A DNA stretch of 64,000 nt, taken from Pleomorphomonas sp. T1.2MG-36 (GTDB taxonomy: Bacteria; Pseudomonadota; Alphaproteobacteria; Rhizobiales; Pleomorphomonadaceae). A program made the position numbers and the translations under genes. The notes below the pieces were generated by a model, which saw only the letters and a program-made list of their open reading frames with translations, had not been told where the DNA came from and did no database searches. Where the stretch lies: positions 1 to 64,000 of the forward strand of contig NZ_CATNLY010000052.1 in assembly GCF_950100655.1 (NCBI RefSeq), in the 5' to 3' direction. Shown here piece by piece: positions 1-7,569 of the stretch; positions within the stretch are counted from its first letter, which is position 1; every line of letters starts with the position of its first letter.

Positions 1-117
1 GATGCGGTGAACGTGTTCTTCCGGAAAACTTTACCAAGCCAATGGCCTAAGTTGAGAGACTTTATATCCGATGACTTCCATATCATCGATCCGAGAAATT
101 TCCGGGTTTTGATGTAG
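1..117 (+). CDS. C-terminal end of an unidentified protein (partial)
   Basis: An open frame runs from the first base to TAG at 115-117, giving 38 residues rich in aromatic and charged residues (ending IIDPRNFRVLM). Base use is more AT-rich than in the neighbouring genes. The start lies outside the window and the family is not recognised. The reading is supported only by the open frame and protein-like composition, so a chance frame is possible. Confidence 0.3.
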   Translation, partial: DAVNVFFRKTLPSQWPKLRDFISDDFHIIDPRNFRVLM

Positions 118-123
118 GCCGGG

Positions 124-455
124 TATAAAACAAATAGATAGAGTGTTGCGTGTGGGTGTGAGCGGGTGTGCCCTCTACTGGGGCGCGCAATGCGCCAAGT
201 GGGTTGGCGCGCGGTCTATCCCACTGTTCCTTCTATATAAATTGTCATCCTTGCGAAAGCGAGGACCTCAGGCCGGAAGGGGCGATCGGCCCATATAGCG
301 CAGCCTTGTTTCTGGGAGCTCGATAGGGCCGCTGCGCCATCTCGTCCCGAGGTCCAAGGGGGAGCCGGGATAGGGGGCGTGAAGGGGAGCGCTATATGGG
401 CGTGGTGCTCCATTCGGCCTGAGGTCCTCGCTTTCGCGAGGATGACAGTTAATTG
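124..455. repeat. MITE-like repeat with inverted hairpin ends, tandem copy 1
   Basis: The first unit of a direct repeat with a period of about 332 bp. It opens with TATAAAACAAATAGATAGAG, then carries a left hairpin (244-275, GTCATCCTTGCGAAAGCGAGG) and ends in the inverse hairpin (416-448, GTCCTCGCTTTCGCGAGGAT). The inverted ends enclose a spacer of about 140 bp with no coding sense. The same hairpin recurs about 25 times in this window. Confidence 0.7.
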
Positions 456-700
456 ATATAAAACAAATAGATAGAGCGTTGAGTGTGGGTGTGAGCGGGT
501 TTGCCCTGTTGGGGTACGCAATGCGCCAAGCGGGTTGGTGCGCGGACTATTCCACTGTTCCATCTATATAAATTGTCATCCTTGCGAAAGCGAGGACCTC
601 AGGCCGTAAGGGGCAAGGGGTTGATATCGGGCTCCCTGTTTCTGGGAGCTTGATAGGGCCGCTGCGTCATCTCGTCCTGAGGTCCAAGGAGGATCTCGGG
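456..700. repeat. MITE-like repeat, tandem copy 2 (right end degraded)
   Basis: A second copy of the unit at 124-455, with the same TATAAAACAAATAGATAGAG beginning and the left hairpin at 575-606. The right hairpin survives only as a half (668-691). Nothing recognisable lies between 700 and the SH3 gene at 914 apart from its ribosome binding site. Confidence 0.65.
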
Positions 701-913
701 AGGATGGGCGATCGGGGAGTGTCCGGCGCTGCCCTACCCGTGGACGGCGGGCAGTGTCGCGGCCGTCCGTCGCGTAAGGTTGGAGGATTGGCCGTCGCGT
801 GCTAGCAAAAGCAACCGTCGGCCGCGCCGAGTGCCTGCCGGCCCCATGCCCCGGCGCCATGTGCCAGGGCTCCCGCGCACCCTATCGTTCGAACATGGAT
901 TGCCCGAGGAGAC

Positions 914-1429
914 ATGAGCCGCACCTTTCGATTTTACTGCGTCGCGGCCTCGGTGGCGCTCTCTGTCCTGCTTGCGAGCGAGGCGGCGGCGGCCGGGTTG
1001 CGCGGGCCGTCGGGGCTGCCGCTGCCGCGCTTTGTCAGCGTCAAGGCGGCCGAGGCCAATGTCCGGCTCGGACCCGGCGCGAGTTACGGCGTGAAATGGA
1101 CCTTCGTCCAGCACGGCCTGCCGGTGGAGATCTACCAGGAATTCGGCCACTGGCGGCGCATCCGCGACTGGACCGGCGAGGACGGCTGGATTTTCGGGCC
1201 TCTCTTGTCGGGCCGAAGGACGGCGCTGGTGGAGCCGTGGTCGGACGGCGACGCGGCCAAGCTCAAGACGCGCCCCGGCGGCCGGGTGGCGGCGGTGCTG
1301 GAGCCGGGCGTCGTCGTCCGCCTGCGCGGCTGCGACGGCACGTGGTGCGAGGTGGCGACGTCGGCGGTGTCGGGCTTCGTGCGGCAGGACCGCCTGTGGG
1401 GCGTCTACCCCGGCGAGCGGTTCGACTGA
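914..1429 (+). CDS. Exported SH3-domain protein
   Basis: 171 residues. An N-terminal hydrophobic stretch ending in ASEAAAAG (about residue 27) is a Sec signal peptide, so the protein is probably periplasmic. Two bacterial SH3-like segments follow. The first (about 40-100) has the hallmark AEANVRLGPGASY...VEIYQEFGHWRRIRD...GWIFG; the second (about 110-165) has KTRPGGRVAAVLEPGVVVRLRGCDGTW. Such domains usually bind cell-wall or protein ligands, but no catalytic domain is attached here. The ATG is preceded by GAGGAG at 906-911. The stop is one base before the next gene, so the two are probably co-transcribed. Confidence 0.85.
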   Translation: MSRTFRFYCVAASVALSVLLASEAAAAGLRGPSGLPLPRFVSVKAAEANVRLGPGASYGVKWTFVQHGLPVEIYQEFGHWRRIRDWTGEDGWIFGPLLSGRRTALVEPWSDGDAAKLKTRPGGRVAAVLEPGVVVRLRGCDGTWCEVATSAVSGFVRQDRLWGVYPGERFD

Positions 1430-1430
1430 C

Positions 1431-2030
1431 ATGGCGGCCTCCTACTCCCCGCCCTGGGGCCCGCTTCGCCGTGCCGCGATGATCGTGGCGGTTCTCAACC
1501 TCGGCTACTTCGGGGTGGAGTTCGCCGTGGCCCTCGCCATCGGCTCGGTGTCGCTGTTCGCCGACAGCGTCGACTTCCTCGAGGATACCGCGATCAACCT
1601 CCTGATCGTGCTGGCGCTGGGCTGGTCGGCGCCGGCACGGGCGCGGGTGGGCATGGCGCTTGCCGCCATCATCCTGGTGCCGGGCCTCGCCACGCTGTGG
1701 ACCGCCTGGCAGAAATTCATGGTGCCGGTGGCGCCGGAGCCGCTGGCGCTGTCGCTCACCGGGCTCGGGGCGCTGGCCGTGAACCTCGGCTGCGCGCTGC
1801 TGCTCGCCCGCGTGCGCCACCACGGCGGCAGCCTCGGCAAGGCGGCCTTCCTGTCGGCCCGCAACGACGCTCTCGCCAACGTGGCGATCGTCGCCGCCGG
1901 CCTCGTCACCGCCTTCCTGTGGCCCTCCGCCTGGCCCGACCTGATCGTCGGCCTCGCCATTGCGGCGATCAACGCCGACGCCGCGCACGAGGTGTGGGAA
2001 GCCGCGCGGGAGGAGGGGAAGGCGGGGTAG
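1431..2030 (+). CDS. Short CDF-like cation transporter
   Basis: 199 residues, almost entirely hydrophobic, with about six predicted membrane helices. FADSVDFLEDTAIN in the second helix and ARNDALANVAIV in the fifth match the two metal-site helices of cation diffusion facilitators (normally HxxxD and (H/N)DxxxN). CDF pumps exchange Zn, Fe, Mn or similar ions for protons across the inner membrane. Canonical members are about 300 residues; this one stops after the last helix and lacks the C-terminal cytoplasmic regulatory domain. It starts one base after the SH3 gene stop. The substrate cannot be read from sequence. Confidence 0.75.
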   Translation: MAASYSPPWGPLRRAAMIVAVLNLGYFGVEFAVALAIGSVSLFADSVDFLEDTAINLLIVLALGWSAPARARVGMALAAIILVPGLATLWTAWQKFMVPVAPEPLALSLTGLGALAVNLGCALLLARVRHHGGSLGKAAFLSARNDALANVAIVAAGLVTAFLWPSAWPDLIVGLAIAAINADAAHEVWEAAREEGKAG

Positions 2031-2059
2031 GGGGGGAGGGGGAGAGTTGGGGCCCTATA

Positions 2060-2120
2060 TTGGCGTGGGTGCCTTCTCGTCCTGAGGTCCTGGCCTTCGC
2101 CAGGATGACAGTATTATGGT
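2060..2120. repeat. Intergenic hairpin repeat (right-end type)
   Basis: CCTGAGGTCCTGGCCTTCGC followed by CAGGATGACAGT at 2081-2112 forms the family hairpin downstream of the CDF gene. The rest of 2031-2390 holds no gene I can support. Confidence 0.6.
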
Positions 2121-2390
2121 GACGTTTCAGTGGGATAGGCCGACCGCGAGCCGCACCATCGCAGCGTATGCCTCAACAATAAAGCGCGCAACCTCAGCCC
2201 GAAAACCCAGCGCCTATCACGACGCCCTATGAAAGCACACAAACTCTATCCGATTGATTCCCATACATAATGCTGGCCTCCTTGCGGGTGCGAGTATCTC
2301 GGGCAGAACAAGGCTCTCGGCCGATATCAGGCTCCCTCTCGCCGTGGCCTGACACCACCCTCTCTGCCTTCGCGAGGGCTTCCGCGAAGG

Positions 2391-2510
2391 GCCACCTGCC
2401 CCCTGTCCGTATTTCCATGGGGGTCCGCAGGACTGCGGTTGTGGGACCCATGATGCCAACATAGATTGCTACCTTGGGCTGCTGACACGGCTTGGCTCGC
2501 CTCTCTCTTG
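2391..2510 (+). other. Leader block repeated upstream of both small array genes
   Basis: The stretch ending in GCTGCTGACACGGCTTGG(C/T)TCGC is found again at about 5690-5812. Each copy sits 50-90 bp upstream of one of the paralogous 235-241-residue genes (2588 and 5864). The shared leader shows that gene and upstream region were duplicated together. It probably contains their promoter, although no clear -35/-10 pair is obvious. Confidence 0.5.
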
Positions 2511-2587
2511 GGGCATGACGACGGTGTCGTTTCGTCGACGGTGGATGGAGGCCACGCCGGAGTGCGGCGTTTGGGGGCATTGAAGAG

Positions 2588-3313
2588 ATGGACGATTACG
2601 AGGTTTGGCGGTGGGCTGTCACCGGGGCACTGTCGGGCTGTGCCGGCGCCTACATCGCGATCCTGAACAAGCGCCAACCGGTGATCTGGGGCGTGATCTG
2701 CTTCCTGACCGCCGGGCTTGGCTTCATCGCGCTGATGCTCCTCGGCAAGGCGCCGGAACCGAGGCCGCTTCGGGGCGCGGCCTGGGACATCGATCTCAAC
2801 AAGGCACCGGCGCCCGTCCCCGCGAGCTCTGCGAACCCCACGAGCTCCGTCAGGCCCGAGCAGGCCTGGTGGGATCACCTCAAGGACATCGACCCCGACG
2901 TGAGGCAGGCGGCCGACGAGGTGGCGCGGCTGTCGCCAGCCTATGAGGACGTGCTGGCCGACCGGTTCCTCACGCCGACGGACAAGAAGGACCATCTCCG
3001 CTCGCTGGTCGAGGAATTGCGTGCGGAGCATGCCGCGCGCGTCGAGCCGCCGGTTGGCGAAGAGGACGCCGGTTTGCAGGCCAAGCGGAAGCTGGCGCTG
3101 GAAAAGCGACTGGAGCGCTCGAAGGCGATGATGGCCGAGATCGCCGCCAACGGCATGGTCTGCCGGCAGACCGGCAAGAAGGTGGCGTTGATGCAGCTCT
3201 ATGCCGGCCGGCATGTCGACGATCACGGCTACGCCTACCTCCGCTACGAGGACGGCACCCGCGAGCTGAGGTCCGGCGACTACTTCACGCAGGCGCCGAG
3301 CGACGAGCCGTAG
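2588..3313 (+). CDS. Small membrane-anchored partner protein of the array, copy 1 (unknown function)
   Basis: 241 residues. Two N-terminal membrane helices (about 8-26 and 33-51, FLTAGLGFIALMLLG) are followed by a Pro/Ala-rich linker, a charged helical region (about 95-195) and a compact C-terminal domain. That domain contains NGMVCRQTGKKVALMQLYAG, then DHGYAYLRYEDGT and LRSGDYF. The copy at 5864 is nearly identical along most of its length. I recognise no family. It lies directly upstream of an array unit gene, as does its copy, which suggests the two protein types work together. The linker is longer here than in the second copy (an extra SSANPTSS). Confidence 0.75.
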   Translation: MDDYEVWRWAVTGALSGCAGAYIAILNKRQPVIWGVICFLTAGLGFIALMLLGKAPEPRPLRGAAWDIDLNKAPAPVPASSANPTSSVRPEQAWWDHLKDIDPDVRQAADEVARLSPAYEDVLADRFLTPTDKKDHLRSLVEELRAEHAARVEPPVGEEDAGLQAKRKLALEKRLERSKAMMAEIAANGMVCRQTGKKVALMQLYAGRHVDDHGYAYLRYEDGTRELRSGDYFTQAPSDEP

Positions 3314-3405
3314 CTTCGGCTGCGCCCGGGGCGGGGCGCACTGCGATGGGGTGCGGAGACGCCGTTTCGTCGGGGCTTTGGGGACGTTGTGAAGGGGGCA
3401 GTCCG

Positions 3406-4278
3406 TTGGAAGAGCTGGCCGTAAAAGTCGTCATCAGTGGGCCGTATAATCTTGTTTCATATGGCTTGTTGCCGTTCGTGGCAGGGGCGCTTGCTGCGAT
3501 CTTCGTACCCAAATCCGAGTTGAGGCTCGCGAGAGGGACTTACGTTTTCGCTATCGGGCTGGCCGGGCTTGTCCACGCACTGTGCTTTTTCTCCTGGGCG
3601 CATACGGCCGAGGCGATCGTGGCCGGAAGAGCCTGGATGCTGATGCTGGATGCGGCGAGCGCGTGGTTTGCCTTAGGACTCGTCCTGGCTTTGCTGGCGG
3701 TCGCAAGGTCGTACGATGCATACGGCCATGCCCAGGGCGCCGTTCTCGCCTTTATCCCCATTGCGAACCTCTGGCTTATTTTCTCTCGGTCGAGAGACAA
3801 AAGCGGCGCGGTGTTCCCATGGTTCGCGAAGGGCTTTGTCGGCGTCGTGCTCGGTTTGGTGCTTGCCACCTCGGGTAATGCCGTGACGAAGCAGATTCTC
3901 GAGGATAGGGTTAGTTCTATACTCGACAGTAAAACTTTTCCTGGAGAGACCTATGCGCAGTTTCTTGTCAATAATTGGGGGCTCAGGGATGCTCTAGATA
4001 ATATTTTCAACTTTGATGGGAAGCCCTTCGACGTGGATTTCACCACCACTCTTGTCGATATGGATGTCGAAGGGACGACGGTGTCGTTCTTTTACAGATT
4101 GGGTGCGCTGGGGACGATGTTTGGTGTCTCGGAGAGTTCGATCAAGGCGAATGCCTGCGACACTCCTCTGGTTTTGACCCTTCTGCGCGCCGGGGCGACC
4201 TTCAAGCATGTCTTTAAAGATAAGAACGGCCGCGATGTCAGTGTCGTGACGGTGAGGCGCGGCGATTGCGAGAGCTGA
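3406..4278 (+). CDS. Array membrane protein, stand-alone unit of type A
   Basis: 290 residues from a TTG start at 3406, preceded by GAAGGGGG. This start makes the N-terminus LEELAVKVV..YGLL, matching MEELASAYL..YGLI of the gene at 9662; an ATG 20 codons upstream adds an unrelated tail. About five membrane helices fill residues 10-160. They include the array signature RSYDAYGHAQGAVLAFIPIA followed by NLWLIF. A soluble domain of about 125 residues follows, ending with a Cys pair (C-X36-C: CDTP...LLRAGAT...RRGDC). The function is unknown. Base composition is more AT-rich than in the other array members, which may mean it is the most diverged or most recently acquired copy. Confidence 0.75.
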   Translation: MEELAVKVVISGPYNLVSYGLLPFVAGALAAIFVPKSELRLARGTYVFAIGLAGLVHALCFFSWAHTAEAIVAGRAWMLMLDAASAWFALGLVLALLAVARSYDAYGHAQGAVLAFIPIANLWLIFSRSRDKSGAVFPWFAKGFVGVVLGLVLATSGNAVTKQILEDRVSSILDSKTFPGETYAQFLVNNWGLRDALDNIFNFDGKPFDVDFTTTLVDMDVEGTTVSFFYRLGALGTMFGVSESSIKANACDTPLVLTLLRAGATFKHVFKDKNGRDVSVVTVRRGDCES

Positions 4279-4303
4279 CCGGCTGGGCGGGAGTGGAGAC
4301 ACG

Positions 4304-5197
4304 GTGACGGTGGCGGGGTTCAACGATTTCGCATTGGGTTTCATGGTGATGGGCAGTGGCCGGATCGCGCTCGCCAGCTTCGGGTTGCTGATCGCGGGCG
4401 GCGCGCTGTCGGCCTTTCTGTTCGTTTCGACGGCGCGGACGGAGCGGCCCCGCTACGTGCTGGGAAACGCGGCGCTGTTGCTGGCGGCGACGTTGTCGGG
4501 GGCGATGCTGATCCCGGCGCCGGGGGTGATCGAGAAGGGCCTTGCCGGCCCGCTGTGGCTCGTCTGGGCGCTGGCCCAGATTGCCTGCGGCTTCGCCCTG
4601 TGGCGCCTTGCCGAAACGCGCTCGCGCGACGCCTACGGGCATGCCGGCGCGGCGCCGCTGGCTTTCGTGCCGCTGGTCAACCTCTGGCTGATCTTCGCGC
4701 CGCGGCGGCTGGAGAGCGGAGAGGCCGACCGGCCCGGAGCGCAGATGGGCGACATGGCGGCGCTGGTCGTCGGAATCGGGTTCGTCTGCCTGTCGCTGGT
4801 GGTGACGAGGATTGTCGCCGAGCGGACGGAGGCGGCCCTGCGCGGGGGCGGGGCGCCGTCCGAAGAGGCGTGGGTGCGATACCTTCTCGACGGGCACGGC
4901 CTCGAAAGGACGATCGAGGTGCTGGCGGCCGGCAGCCTGCCGCCGGCCGAGCCGGGGGCAAGCAACCTCACGCGCAGGGAGGCGGTGGGGACGGAGCTGC
5001 GCGGCACCTATGTGATCGACGGCGAGGGCTACACCTTCAGCGACGGCTTCCGCCAGGTGTTCATCATGACCGAATGCTCCGCCGGCACCGACCTGTTGCT
5101 GCTGAAGGCCGGCGCCACCATTCGCCACGACTATTTCGACAGGACCGGCGCCAAGCTCGGACAGCAGGCGATCACCATCAAGGATTGCCAGAGCTGA
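4304..5197 (+). CDS. Array membrane protein, stand-alone unit of type B
   Basis: 297 residues with a GTG start 25 bp after the preceding stop; the RBS is in GGAGTGGAGAC. Type B units open with a helix pair containing RPRYVLGNAALLL and LIPAPGVIEKG, then ALAQIACGFALWRLAETRSR, DAYGHAGAAPLAFVP and LVNLWLIFAP. A soluble C-terminal domain follows, with a Cys pair spaced C-X36-C (CSAGTDLLLLKAGATIRHDY...IKDC). With the type A gene upstream it reproduces, as two separate genes, the A-B order found fused at 7570 and 9662. The family is unrecognised. The topology suggests an inner-membrane protein with an extracytoplasmic disulfide-bonded domain (inference). Confidence 0.75.
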   Translation: MTVAGFNDFALGFMVMGSGRIALASFGLLIAGGALSAFLFVSTARTERPRYVLGNAALLLAATLSGAMLIPAPGVIEKGLAGPLWLVWALAQIACGFALWRLAETRSRDAYGHAGAAPLAFVPLVNLWLIFAPRRLESGEADRPGAQMGDMAALVVGIGFVCLSLVVTRIVAERTEAALRGGGAPSEEAWVRYLLDGHGLERTIEVLAAGSLPPAEPGASNLTRREAVGTELRGTYVIDGEGYTFSDGFRQVFIMTECSAGTDLLLLKAGATIRHDYFDRTGAKLGQQAITIKDCQS

Positions 5198-5329
5198 CGC
5201 GACGGCTCATCGCGCGGGTCCTTGGTGCAAAGAAAGCCGCAGGGCGAAGGCTTGATATCGAGTCCGCCTTTCCCCTGTCGCCATCGTTGCGCACTGCATC
5301 CTTGGGCGCTCTATATCAGCGTTGCACTC

Positions 5330-5600
5330 CGTTCTGCCTGAGGTCCTCGCTTTCGCAAGGATGACAGTATTATATATAGGAAACAATCGGATAGCCTTGT
5401 GTACCCTCATGTAGCGTCGTGATCGGCGCTTGGCTTTGGGGCTGAGGGTTGCGCGCTTCAATTTTGGGGCATGCGCTGCGATGGTCAGTTCGCGATTGGC
5501 CTATCCCACTGAAACGACACTATAATACTGTCGTCCTTGCGAAAGGCGCTTGAATTCGCGTGCGAATTCAAGGTGTACCTCGGGCAGAACAAGGCTCGCG
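5330..5600. repeat. Two hairpin repeats, the second with an inner EcoRI-type palindrome
   Basis: 5336-5376 is a right-end hairpin followed by TATTATATA. 5526-5590 is a variant in which the hairpin is interrupted by a palindromic GAATTCGCGTGCGAATTC segment. The same variant occurs near 18515 and 23060. No gene is supported in 5198-5863. The last part (about 5690-5812) is the leader block shared with 2391-2510. Confidence 0.6.
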
Positions 5601-5863
5601 GCCCATATCGCGCTCCCTGTCATCGGCGCCGGACATTGGTCTCCGTCGTGGATCGTGCCGGAAGAGTTGTGCGGTTCGGGGACTCCCGCGAAGGGTGGCG
5701 GGTAACCTTGTCCTTATTTCCAAGGCGAGTCTGCAGGATTGCGATTGTCGGGCCCATTGGGGCTGCCTAGATTGCCACCTCAGGCTGCTGACACGGCTTG
5801 GTTCGCTCCGCTCTTATAGCGTGGCGTCGGAACCGGCGGGCGGGGTTTGGGGGCATTGACGAC

Positions 5864-6571
5864 ATGTACGATTACGAGATCTGGCGGTGGCTCTTCGCGG
5901 CGTGCCTGACGGGCTTTGTCGGCGGTTACATCGCGACGCTGAACGGGCGGAATCCCTGGATTTGGGGCGTGGTCTGCTTCTTCACGGCGGGGCTGGGCCT
6001 CATCGTGCTGATGATCCTCGGCAAGGGGGCGGAACCGAAGCCGCTGCCCCGCGCGGCCTGGGAGGTCGACCTCAACGCCGCGCCGGCGCCCGTTCCCGTG
6101 CGCCCCGAGCGCGCCTGGTGGGACCACCTGAAGGAGATCGACGCCGACGTTCGGGAGGCGGCCAGCGAGGTGGCCCAGCTGTCGGACGACTATGAGGACG
6201 TGCTGGCCGACCAGTTCGTTTCGCCGACGGACAAGAAGGACTATCTCCGCTCGCTGGTCGAGGCGCTGAAGGCGCAGCATGCCGCGCTGGTCGAGCAGCA
6301 GGCCGGCGAGGACGAGGCGGCGCTGCCGTCGATGCAGGCCAAGCGCAAGCTGGCGCTGGAAAAGCGCGTCGACCGCTCCCGGGCGATGATGGCGGAGATC
6401 GCCGCCAACGGCATGGTCTGCCGGCAGACCGGCAAGAAGGTGGCGCTGATGCAGCTCTATGCCGGCCGGCAGATCGATGACCACGGCTATGCCTACCTCC
6501 GCTACGAGGACGGCACCAGCGAGCTGAGGTCCGGCGACTATTTCGCGCTGGCCCCGAGCGACGGGCCATAG
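5864..6571 (+). CDS. Small membrane-anchored partner protein of the array, copy 2 (unknown function)
   Basis: 235 residues, a paralogue of the gene at 2588 with the same plan: two membrane helices, a linker, a helical charged region (DVREAASEVAQLSDDYEDVL) and a C-terminal domain with NGMVCRQTGKKVALMQLYAG, DHGYAYLRYEDGT and LRSGDYF. The ATG at 5864 gives MYDYEIWRW, matching MDDYEVWRW of copy 1, so starts further upstream are rejected. A type B array gene follows within 45 bp. The C-terminal third is almost unchanged between the copies while the linker differs, pointing to constraint on the C-terminal domain. Confidence 0.75.
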   Translation: MYDYEIWRWLFAACLTGFVGGYIATLNGRNPWIWGVVCFFTAGLGLIVLMILGKGAEPKPLPRAAWEVDLNAAPAPVPVRPERAWWDHLKEIDADVREAASEVAQLSDDYEDVLADQFVSPTDKKDYLRSLVEALKAQHAALVEQQAGEDEAALPSMQAKRKLALEKRVDRSRAMMAEIAANGMVCRQTGKKVALMQLYAGRQIDDHGYAYLRYEDGTSELRSGDYFALAPSDGP

Positions 6572-6614
6572 CCTCCCGCCCTGTCGGGAGCGACTGTTTG
6601 CATGGGAGAGGGAC

Positions 6615-7544
6615 GTGACGGACGAGTTGGCGATCGACTTCATCGTGCGGAGCGAGTGGCAGATCTGGGCCACGGCCTTTGCGCTGGCCGTGCTGGGCGC
6701 CGCGATGTCGGCGCTGCTGTTCATTTCGAGCGCGCGCATGGCGAGGGCGCCGTATTTCCTCGGTTGCTGCATCGTGCTTGTGGTGATGGCGTTCTCCAAG
6801 GGGATGCTGGTGCCGACGCGGAACGCCATGGAAAAGGGCCACATGGCGGAATGGCTGGCGCTCTGGGGGCTGGTGCAGGCTGGCTGCGGCTTTGCGCTGT
6901 GGCGCCTCTCCCTGGCGCGGGTGAACCACGCGGGCCGCCATTGGGGACTGGCGGCGCTGGCCTTCGTGCCGCTGGCCAATCTGTGGCTGTTCCTCACCCC
7001 CGGGCAGGGGGAGACCGCGCTCGCGCAGGAGGCGCCCGGCCCGATCCGCCGCGAGCGCTCGTCCGGCCCTGCCGCCATCCGGCTGGTCGCGGGAGTCGCG
7101 GTCATCGCCGTGGCCCTGACGGCGCTGGTTGAGATCGACAAGCTGAAGCGGTGGGCGCTGGTCTCGGCCAAGGGGATTCCGTTCGGCGTGCTGGTTCAGT
7201 ACGTGCTGAACAGGGATGGCGTGGAGAAGACCATCGAGCTGATCGCCGGCGTGCCGGTGGGGGCGGAGGCGCAGAGCGGCATGATCAGGAAGATCGACCA
7301 CAGCGCGGATGGCACGACGCTCAAGCGGACCTTCCTCATCGACTCCGACGACCCCAAGCTCGTCGATCCCTCCGACCCCGAACTGGGCAAGCTGATCCGG
7401 GGCGCGGTGGTGCAGCGCGCCTGCGAGGAAGAGGATCTGGTGCCCTTGATGAAGGCGGGGGCCTCCATCGAGGAGACCTATCGGGACCGGCAGGGCCGGG
7501 AGATTGAGACCGTGACGATGACGTGGGGCGATTGCGAGAGCTGA
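6615..7544 (+). CDS. Array membrane protein, stand-alone unit of type B (diverged motif)
   Basis: 309 residues with a GTG start behind GGGAGAGG. It has the type B pattern: MARAPYFLGCCIVLVVMAFS, LVPTRNAMEKG, LVQAGCGFALWRLSLARVNH, then LAALAFVPLANLWLFLTPG, one more membrane helix, and a soluble domain ending CEEEDLVPLMKAGAS...WGDC (C-X36-C). The usual RSxDAxGH loop is replaced by RVNHAGRHWG, the most diverged version in the array. It sits between the small partner gene and the first fused A-B gene. The 26-bp junction to the next gene resembles that after 4278. Function unknown. Confidence 0.75.
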   Translation: MTDELAIDFIVRSEWQIWATAFALAVLGAAMSALLFISSARMARAPYFLGCCIVLVVMAFSKGMLVPTRNAMEKGHMAEWLALWGLVQAGCGFALWRLSLARVNHAGRHWGLAALAFVPLANLWLFLTPGQGETALAQEAPGPIRRERSSGPAAIRLVAGVAVIAVALTALVEIDKLKRWALVSAKGIPFGVLVQYVLNRDGVEKTIELIAGVPVGAEAQSGMIRKIDHSADGTTLKRTFLIDSDDPKLVDPSDPELGKLIRGAVVQRACEEEDLVPLMKAGASIEETYRDRQGREIETVTMTWGDCES

Positions 7545-7569
7545 CCGACTGGGCGGGAGTGGGGGAGAC

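Noticed and set aside
3346..3405. ATG start 20 codons upstream for the first type A array gene
   Set aside because: The added residues match no paralogue, while the TTG at 3406 has an RBS and gives an N-terminus like those at 7570 and 9662.
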